DNA from: Ignavibacteriota bacterium
Lineage (GTDB): Bacteria > Bacteroidota > Ignavibacteria > Palsa-1295
Length of the DNA: 5,686 nt
Reading direction: 5' to 3'
Assembly (NCBI GenBank): GCA_025357895.1
Contig: JANYLL010000378.1
Span: forward strand, 1 to 5,686
Below are positions 1-5,502 of this stretch, piece by piece. A program made the translations under genes and the position numbers. The notes beneath the pieces are model-generated. The model was given only the letters and a program-made list of their open reading frames with translations. It was not told where the DNA came from and did not search any database. The stretch's first letter is position 1. Each line of letters starts with the position of its first letter.

Positions 1-865
1 TCTTATCAGGAAATCTAGTTACCTTATCTTCTATAGATGGGCAATAGCGCGGACCTTTACCCGTGATCCTGCCACTAAACATCGGAGATTCTTCAAAGCC
101 TTTTGCAAGTTCGGAATGAGTTATCTCAGAAGTATAGGTAATGTAACAATGTATCTTATTTTCCGGCTTGTTCTTCGTTTTTGCAGCAAAAGGAATTACT
201 TTATCATCTCCTGGCTGCACCTCCAAGTTTTCGGTGTTAATGCTCTTTAGCGATACTCTAGGGGGTGTACCGGTTTTGAGTCTATAAGTTTGCAAGGTTA
301 AAGCTCCGTCAGGTTCCGTCTTTAATGATGTAGGTTCTTCACCAAATCTTCCGCCTATTGTCTGATTCAATCCCGTATGCATAACACCATTGAGGAAAGT
401 ACCGGCGGAGATAACGACAGCCTTCGATTCCAACTTTGTACCATCTGCTAAAACTACACCTTTTACTTTACCATCATGAATCCAGATTTTTTCAACTTTT
501 GCTTCGACTATTATACCAGGATCTAACTCGCGAAGTTTTCTTTGTGCTATTATCGGATATTGGCTTCTCGATACCTGTGCCCTCGGAGACCAAATTGCAG
601 GACCTTTTGATTTATTGAGCATCCGAAAATGCAAAGTACATTCATCTGCTATTTCACCCATTAAACCGCCAAATGCATCGATCTCTTTAACTACCTGACC
701 TTTAGCTGTTCCGCCTATTGCCGGGTTGCAGGATAGCTCACCGACTTTATCGGCGCGCAAAGATAGAATGCGTACATTAAGCCCCATCCGATGAGCGGCA
801 ACAGCAGCTTCTATGCCGGCATGCCCGCCGCCTACCACGATTATATCTATAAAGAGATGTTCCAC
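1..865 (-). CDS. mnmG: tRNA uridine-34 5-carboxymethylaminomethyl modification enzyme MnmG (GidA), N-terminal part
   Basis: FAD-dependent partner of MnmE. Together they install the carboxymethylaminomethyl (or aminomethyl) group at C5 of wobble U34 in a set of tRNAs, in the cytoplasm. The gene runs off the left edge: 288 codons are present out of the roughly 620 usual for the family. The FAD-binding glycine motif GGGHAG is at residues 12-17, SCNPAIGG at 45-52, KGPAIWSPRAQ follows, and the family signature GPRYCPSIEDK is at about 271-281 with its conserved cysteine at 275. The start is GTG at 865-863. An in-frame TAA lies at 892-890 and no ATG, GTG or TTG occurs between, so GTG is the only standard choice, and it places the glycine motif at the usual distance from the N terminus. 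No Shine-Dalgarno sequence is visible. It lies 49 bp downstream of mnmE on the same strand, so cotranscription is likely. The start codon falls inside a parS-like palindrome. Identification is secure; the C-terminal half is not in view. Confidence 0.96.
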   Translation of the reverse strand, partial: MEHLFIDIIVVGGGHAGIEAAVAAHRMGLNVRILSLRADKVGELSCNPAIGGTAKGQVVKEIDAFGGLMGEIADECTLHFRMLNKSKGPAIWSPRAQVSRSQYPIIAQRKLRELDPGIIVEAKVEKIWIHDGKVKGVVLADGTKLESKAVVISAGTFLNGVMHTGLNQTIGGRFGEEPTSLKTEPDGALTLQTYRLKTGTPPRVSLKSINTENLEVQPGDDKVIPFAAKTKNKPENKIHCYITYTSEITHSELAKGFEESPMFSGRITGKGPRYCPSIEDKVTRFPDK

Positions 866-873
866 GTGGAACG
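858..873. promoter_or_regulatory. parS: Candidate parS site (ParB/Spo0J binding palindrome)
   Basis: The sequence is TGTTCCACGTGGAACG. Its inner 14 bases (859-872) form a perfect palindrome around CACGTG, and only the outermost pair (T858/G873) is mismatched. Established knowledge: chromosomal parS sites follow TGTTNCACGTGNAACA-like consensus sequences, bind ParB/Spo0J (a CTP-dependent DNA clamp), cluster near oriC, and are often found close to mnmG-rsmG-parAB. The location here fits that pattern. Half of the site is the first eight bases of mnmG coding sequence, and the other half is the untranslated region just before it. The alternative is a binding site for another CACGTG-recognising factor, but the flanking TTCC/GGAA arms favour parS. 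Confidence 0.85.
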
Positions 874-914
874 TTGATAAAAATATGAATTATGAAGTAT
901 AAAATATGAAAACG

Positions 915-2210
915 CTATTTTCCTATGCACATTTTCATAAATATGTGATTTAAACTATCTTCTCCAATATTATATCCGAGAAGGGAGGCAATAATATCCG
1001 AAGCTTTCCGAATATCTTCTGCCAATAAAGTAATATCATCGAATGACATAACTTTTTCGAGGATTCTTAACACTTCTGTGATAAGGCTTCGTTCGGAATC
1101 AGAAATTGAATATCCGGAAAATTGAGAATCAAAATTAATCAGCTGTACTTTCAGAAATTGTAACAATTCATCAAGCCCTGCATTTGTAATTGCAGAAACA
1201 GATAATGGCAATTTACAATTATCAAGATCGCATTTATTATGAAGAAGCACTTCGCCTTGTAAGGCAGACGTACCACGGACTTCAGGGTCAGTTACTCGAA
1301 GCGTAAGGTCGGCTTCTTCTGTTGCAGATTTACCGAGTGCAATTCCTATCGATTCTATCTCTTCACTTGCTTCACGCAGTCCTGCAGTATCAATGAGCTT
1401 TATGCGAAAGCCATCTAAAATAATAAATGCTTCAAGATAATCACGAGTGGTACCGGGAATATCACTGACAATACTTCGCTCATATTTCAATAGCGCATTA
1501 AAAAGACTGCTCTTGCCGACATTTGGCGGTCCTGTAAGCGCGATAGAATAATATCCTTTATTCGCAGACCTATTCGAAGCCTGATCGATATAAAGCTGCA
1601 ACGATGAACGAAGATCTTTTACTTGTTCTTCTAATCCATCAACAACGACATGGTCTGATTCCCCAAAATCTATTTGCGCATTGACCTGAGCGAGAAGTGC
1701 GATGAGTGAAGCATATATTAAACGAAGTCTTTCGTATTTTTTCTTTACGAACGATTGAACTTTTGATAATGATCTCTCACTCGAAGCATCTATACGTAAT
1801 GCAAGAGTTTCAAGTTCTTCAAGTGATATTTTTCCATTCATGTATGCACGGCGTGAAAACTCTCCGGCTTCTGCAAGCCTTGCCCCGCTTGATTGTAAGA
1901 GGTGTTGAAGCAGATCAATAATTAGTGTTGAGCCATGCGTATGTATTTCCACAAGGTCTTCTCCGGTATATGAATGCGGCGCACGAAAAACCGTAACAAT
2001 CACATCGTCAATATGATTTTTGTTTTCATCAATTACATTTGTGTAAATTGAATCACCGCCGCGAGAAGTAAATATTTTATCAGGATCGCTAATACATGTT
2101 GCCGATATTTTTATTGCATCGCTTCCGGTGATTCGCATAACAGCAATCGCGCTCTTTCCCGGAGGCGTTGAGAGCGCGCAGATCGTATCATGAAGAGTGC
2201 TAAGTGACAT
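915..2210 (-). CDS. mnmE: tRNA modification GTPase MnmE (TrmE)
   Basis: Potassium-activated GTPase that acts with MnmG in wobble U34 modification. The protein has 431 residues. The N-terminal tetrahydrofolate-binding domain (about 1-120) opens with DTICALSTPPGKSAIAVMRI and includes EIHTHGS at 88-94. The helical domain follows and is interrupted by the G domain: G1 GPPNVGKSS (227-235), G2 GTTRD (253-257), G3 DTAG (274-277), G4 NKCD (325-328), G5-like SVSA (337-340). The C terminus ends CIGK with the conserved cysteine at 428; the residue before it is M instead of the usual F. The protein is some 20 residues shorter than E. coli MnmE (about 454). Most of the shortfall lies between G3 and G4 and between G4 and G5, so the G domain is compact but has all its nucleotide motifs. 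The ATG at 2210-2208 gives the standard N terminus. No Shine-Dalgarno sequence is visible. The stop is TAG at 917-915, followed by mnmG 49 bp on. Confidence 0.97.
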   Translation of the reverse strand: MSLSTLHDTICALSTPPGKSAIAVMRITGSDAIKISATCISDPDKIFTSRGGDSIYTNVIDENKNHIDDVIVTVFRAPHSYTGEDLVEIHTHGSTLIIDLLQHLLQSSGARLAEAGEFSRRAYMNGKISLEELETLALRIDASSERSLSKVQSFVKKKYERLRLIYASLIALLAQVNAQIDFGESDHVVVDGLEEQVKDLRSSLQLYIDQASNRSANKGYYSIALTGPPNVGKSSLFNALLKYERSIVSDIPGTTRDYLEAFIILDGFRIKLIDTAGLREASEEIESIGIALGKSATEEADLTLRVTDPEVRGTSALQGEVLLHNKCDLDNCKLPLSVSAITNAGLDELLQFLKVQLINFDSQFSGYSISDSERSLITEVLRILEKVMSFDDITLLAEDIRKASDIIASLLGYNIGEDSLNHIFMKMCIGK

Positions 2211-2339
2211 AAAATTGGATTATAGGAACAAATGGTTGGAAGTTTTGTGCCTTTTGAGCAATAGTATACATCTCCGTGAGAGTTTCGTATTTTTGTTTGC
2301 TACGGCTGAACGATAATCAACCTTAAATCTGAAGAATCT
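2211..2339. promoter_or_regulatory. Divergent intergenic region between mnmE and the histidine kinase gene
   Basis: These 129 bp separate two outward-facing genes and must carry start signals for both, unless transcription enters from outside. Weak candidates only. On the minus strand, TATACT (2268-2263) and TATAAT (8 bases before the mnmE ATG) match a -10 box, but neither has a recognisable -35 at normal spacing. On the plus strand, TATTTTTG at 2288-2295 fits the Bacteroidota -7 pattern TAnnTTTG, without a clear TTG at the -33 distance, and GATAAT at 2312-2317 also resembles a -10 box. No convincing operator palindrome or CRP-type site was found. The region being divergent is certain; the individual boxes are guesses. 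Confidence 0.35.
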
Positions 2340-3761
2340 ATGAATCACTCTGTAACGACAGAAGAACTCAGAAAAAATATTGCTCTCAGTGATCTTCCGG
2401 AAGAGCACCTTCAATGGATACTAGATCGCTCAGAATATCATGAATATGAAGATGGTACACTCTTATTCAATACCGGAGACCCCGCTTTCTATATGTGGAT
2501 CCTGCTTGAAGGCAAGCTTGATTTTTACATGGATATCAATGGTACGTTAGTCTATTATATAAGTTTTGAAAACGATAAAACTTCCGGCGGTATTACAGGT
2601 TTGATCCCGCATTCACGCATGAAGAATTCTCCCGGAAAATCGATCAGCGTTGGAAAGCTCAGAGTGGTGGGACTACATAAAGATCATTTTTCAGAATTAG
2701 AGCAGCTTAACTCAAATTTTGTGCAGAAGCTGATCGGGTATATGACTGAACGTGCAAAGGCATTTGCAACCGTTCAGCTTCAGCATGAAAAGGTCAGTGC
2801 ACTCGGTAAACTTTCTGCAGGAATTGCTCATGAATTAAATAACCCTGCTTCAGCAATAAATAGAATTGCTTCTGAATTAAAAACAAGACTAAATTCAAAT
2901 TACGATCTGACCTCAAAATTACTTGCCGATGATTTTGATTCGAAACATATTGAAAGCATCCGTAAACTCGCAAAGGAAAAAGAGTCCATGCAAAAAAGTG
3001 CGTTAAGCGCACTTGAGCGTATGGAAAAAGAAGATGAGATCGCTGACTGGTTTTCTAACAACGGATTTCCTGAAAATAGAAAGGCCGTAGAGACACTATC
3101 AGAATTCGGATTTTCAACCTTCGATCTGGAAACGATTCGCCGCGATGTCCCAAATAATTCTTTTACGGATCTGCTTGGATGGCTTGAAAACATTATGATA
3201 TCCGATCGACTGATCACTGATCTTGCAGAGGCTTCAAGCCGCATTTCGAAATTAGTCGGTGCTATTAAGAGTCATGTTCACATGGATAGAACAAATGACG
3301 TGCAACGAACCAATATTCATACCGATATTGAAAACACGCTCACCCTTATGGGATATAAGCTCCGTGATAAAAATATTTCCGTCCGAAAAACTTTCTGCGC
3401 TGATCTGTCAACGGTTGATGCCTATATTGGCGAGCTTAATCAGGTCTGGACAAATTTGATCGATAATGCGATCGATGCTCTCGAAAAAAATGGCGAGCTG
3501 GAAATCAAAACATCATGCAATGCAAAAGATGTAACGGTTCGCATTATCGATAATGGTGTGGGAATTCCAAAAGATATACAGTCGCGAATTTTTGATCCGT
3601 TCTTTACGACAAAAAAAGTAGGGCAAGGAACAGGTATAGGCTTGGACATCGTCAAAAGAATCATTGATCGTCATCACGGAGAGATAAAAGTAAATTCTGT
3701 GCCGGGCAGAACGGAATTTGTAGTCTGTATTCCTGTTTCACAAGTTCAACAATCGGCTTAA
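2340..3761 (+). CDS. Soluble sensor histidine kinase with N-terminal cyclic-nucleotide-binding-like domain
   Basis: Cytoplasmic sensor kinase of 473 residues with no signal peptide or membrane segment. Residues ~10-125 form a CRP/cNMP-binding-like beta barrel (EDGTLLFNTGDPAFYMWILLEG region at ~37-58). The phosphate-binding cassette position reads GGITGLIPHSRM (83-94) instead of the classical GExxxL...RxA pattern, so the ligand is uncertain. A helical linker leads to the H-box GKLSAGIAHELNNPASA (156-172), with phosphoacceptor His164. About 120 residues (~180-298), rich in charge and including EDEIADWFSNNGF at 231-243, separate the H-box helix from a second DHp-like helix at ~290-315. The ATPase domain is complete: N-box NLIDNAIDAL (372-381), G1 DNGVGIP (404-410), F/G2 boxes from FDPFFTTKK to GQGTGIGL (418-435). 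The ATG at 2340 is the first start after an in-frame TGA at 2307-2309; a weak purine run (GAAGAA, 2331-2336) precedes it. The next gene, 28 bp downstream, encodes its probable partner receiver. The signal it senses is unknown; redox state or a nucleotide is plausible. Confidence 0.92.
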   Translation: MNHSVTTEELRKNIALSDLPEEHLQWILDRSEYHEYEDGTLLFNTGDPAFYMWILLEGKLDFYMDINGTLVYYISFENDKTSGGITGLIPHSRMKNSPGKSISVGKLRVVGLHKDHFSELEQLNSNFVQKLIGYMTERAKAFATVQLQHEKVSALGKLSAGIAHELNNPASAINRIASELKTRLNSNYDLTSKLLADDFDSKHIESIRKLAKEKESMQKSALSALERMEKEDEIADWFSNNGFPENRKAVETLSEFGFSTFDLETIRRDVPNNSFTDLLGWLENIMISDRLITDLAEASSRISKLVGAIKSHVHMDRTNDVQRTNIHTDIENTLTLMGYKLRDKNISVRKTFCADLSTVDAYIGELNQVWTNLIDNAIDALEKNGELEIKTSCNAKDVTVRIIDNGVGIPKDIQSRIFDPFFTTKKVGQGTGIGLDIVKRIIDRHHGEIKVNSVPGRTEFVVCIPVSQVQQSA

Positions 3762-3789
3762 ACAAAAATAGATCTCGATATTTACAGAA

Positions 3790-5451
3790 ATGAAACTTCC
3801 ATTTATTGTCATTGTAGATGACGACGCGCAGGTTCTTCGTGCAATTGGACGTGATATCCGAAATAAATATCGCGAGGAGTATCGTATCGTTACAACTGAA
3901 TCAGCAATAGAAGCTCTTGAACTTATTAAAGAGCTGAAATTAAAAAATGAAGTTGTGGCATTATGTATTTCAGATCAACGGATGCCTGAAATGGAAGGAA
4001 TTGAATTCCTCGAAAAAGCAAGAGAAATTTTTCCGGATACCAAACAGATATTGCTTACTGCATATTCGGATATCGAAGCTGCCATCAAGGCAATTAATAC
4101 TGTAAAGCTCGATTACTATTTGCTTAAACCGTGGGATCCTCCTGAAGAAAAACTATATCCGGTGATCACCGATATGCTTGATGATTGGCAGGCATTATAT
4201 AAACCTGATCATGACGGTATAAGGATCATAGGATTTCAATGGTCGCCGAAATCACATCAGCTCAAGGAATTTCTCTCGGGAAATTTAGTCCCCTTCCTTT
4301 GGATGGATGTTGAATCTCATGAAGATGCAGAAAAATATCTTATCAGCTCTGATATTTCCAGATCAACTCTGCCTCTTGTTGTATTGAAGGACGGGTCGTT
4401 TCTTGTCGATCCGACACTGAGTGATCTTGGTGCAAAAATTGGGCTTCGGCAGCAGGCATCGGAGAAAATGTATGATGTTGTCATTATCGGTGCTGGTCCG
4501 GCAGGCCTTGCTGCATCGGTCTATGGTTCATGCGAAGGATTAAAAACTCTGCTCATCGAGAAAAGTAATCCGGGCGGGCAGGCATCGAGCAGCGCACGAA
4601 TTGAAAATTATCTTGGCTTCCCGACAGGCTTATCAGGAGCAGAGCTAAGCAGAAGAGCGATCACACAAACGCTGCGCTTCGGCACGGAAATTCTTACTCC
4701 GCAAGGAGTAAAAAGTATTTCCGTAAAAGATGGATATAAGATCATAGAGCTCAGTGACGGCTCTCTCGTTCATAGTAAGACGATCGTTATTGCAACAGGG
4801 GCTTCGTATCACAAACTCGAAATTCCCGGCATTGAAAAATTCTCCGGAGCAGGTGTATATTATGGTGCAGCTTCTGTGGAAGCACATGCTTGCCATGATG
4901 AAAATATTTATATTGTCGGCGGCGGAAATTCTGCTTGTCAGGCAGCGATGTATATGTCAAAGTTTGCAAAAGAAGTACATATACTTATCCGTCAGGATAC
5001 ACTCAAGCAAGCTGCGGCAAATTATTTAGTAGAGAATATCAGCAAGACGCCGAATATAAAAGTACATCCGAATACGGAAGTGCTCTCAGCTACAGGTGAA
5101 AATGTTTTAGAACATATCACACTAAAAAATACCAAAACAGAAGTTGAAACTACGGTGCCGGCGAAAGCACTTTTTATTTATATTGGTGTAAGACCCGGGA
5201 CAGCATGGTTAAATGATGTTGTGCTCAAGGATGAAAAAGGTTTTATTCTTAGCGGAAGTGATCTGAAAAAAGAAAGAACCTACAATACGTTCTGGAAATT
5301 AGAACGAGAGCCGTATATTCCAGAGACAAGTATTCCCGGAATTTTTGCATCCGGTGATGTACGCTCCGGAGCGCTTGCAGGAATATCATCCGCCGTCGGC
5401 GAAGGAGCATTGGCGATCAGATTTGTAAGGAAATATTTGCAGGAAATGTAA
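3790..5451 (+). CDS. Response regulator fused to a glutaredoxin-like domain and a thioredoxin-reductase-like flavoprotein lacking redox cysteines
   Basis: A 553-residue, three-module cytoplasmic protein. (1) Receiver, ~1-132: acidic pocket D10-D12, phosphoacceptor Asp62 in SDQRMPEMEG, Thr90, Lys113 in LLKPWDPPEEKLYP; all key residues are intact. (2) Thioredoxin/glutaredoxin-fold domain, ~143-220: the CPYC-equivalent position is SPKS (152-155), and TLP with the probable cis-proline is at 193-195. (3) Thioredoxin-reductase-like module, ~228-553, about the full length of E. coli TrxB: FAD motif GAGPAG (234-239), GGQASSSARIENYLGFP (262-278), ATG at 335-337, NAD(P)H motif GGGNSA (377-382), and C-terminal FAD motif FASGDVRSGALAG (519-531). 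The CATC redox motif is replaced by GAAS (359-362). The four cysteines (59, 248, 368, 383) form no CxxC. The 2'-phosphate-binding region reads IRQDTLK (400-406), weaker than the HRRDxFR of TrxB. It lies 28 bp after the kinase gene, so the kinase probably controls flavoenzyme activity through Asp62. NCBI-type annotation would be fused response regulator/thioredoxin-disulfide reductase; true disulfide reductase activity is doubtful. The start ATG has no Shine-Dalgarno sequence. Confidence 0.93.
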   Translation: MKLPFIVIVDDDAQVLRAIGRDIRNKYREEYRIVTTESAIEALELIKELKLKNEVVALCISDQRMPEMEGIEFLEKAREIFPDTKQILLTAYSDIEAAIKAINTVKLDYYLLKPWDPPEEKLYPVITDMLDDWQALYKPDHDGIRIIGFQWSPKSHQLKEFLSGNLVPFLWMDVESHEDAEKYLISSDISRSTLPLVVLKDGSFLVDPTLSDLGAKIGLRQQASEKMYDVVIIGAGPAGLAASVYGSCEGLKTLLIEKSNPGGQASSSARIENYLGFPTGLSGAELSRRAITQTLRFGTEILTPQGVKSISVKDGYKIIELSDGSLVHSKTIVIATGASYHKLEIPGIEKFSGAGVYYGAASVEAHACHDENIYIVGGGNSACQAAMYMSKFAKEVHILIRQDTLKQAAANYLVENISKTPNIKVHPNTEVLSATGENVLEHITLKNTKTEVETTVPAKALFIYIGVRPGTAWLNDVVLKDEKGFILSGSDLKKERTYNTFWKLEREPYIPETSIPGIFASGDVRSGALAGISSAVGEGALAIRFVRKYLQEM

Positions 5452-5473
5452 GTTGAAAATTATGAATTCTCTG

Positions 5474-5496
5474 CTAACGACTAATAACTAACGACT
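5474..5496. repeat. Short direct repeat, CTAACGACT twice with 14 bp period
   Basis: CTAACGACT occurs at 5474-5482 and again at 5488-5496, separated by AATAA. It fills much of the 51 bp gap between the flavoenzyme stop and the TIR gene start. It could be a binding site for a repressor or activator of the TIR gene, or a member of a dispersed intergenic repeat family. With two copies in one place, chance is not excluded. No stem-loop terminator is visible in this gap, so read-through from the upstream operon is possible. Confidence 0.55.
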
Positions 5497-5502
5497 GCTT
5501 AC

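Noticed and set aside
436..618. Plus-strand 60-codon frame opposite mnmG
   Set aside because: Antisense to conserved MnmG coding sequence; leucine-rich shadow composition.
866..914. Possible terminator or separate promoter between mnmE and mnmG
   Set aside because: No GC-rich stem with a U-run is present; the only palindrome is the parS-like site, which lacks a following T-tract in either direction that would suit termination.
2211..2339. CRP/FNR-type operator that might autoregulate the CNB-kinase
   Set aside because: No TGTGA-N6-TCACA or TTGAT-N4-ATCAA-like pair was found.
2220..2414. Minus-strand 64-codon open frame spanning the divergent intergenic region and the kinase 5' end
   Set aside because: Its 3' part is antisense to the well-supported kinase start, the composition is unlike a protein family I know, and it would fill the only space for the divergent start signals.
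2900..3244. Minus-strand 114-codon open frame inside the kinase gene
   Set aside because: It is serine-rich, typical of an antisense shadow, and lies wholly opposite a conserved kinase coding region.
3762..3789. Internal promoter or terminator between kinase and flavoenzyme genes
   Set aside because: Only 28 bp, with no stem-loop and no paired promoter boxes; an operon is the simpler reading.
4754..5029. Plus-strand 91-codon frame within the flavoenzyme gene
   Set aside because: It is out of frame with the conserved NAD(P)H domain coding sequence and has no recognisable motif.
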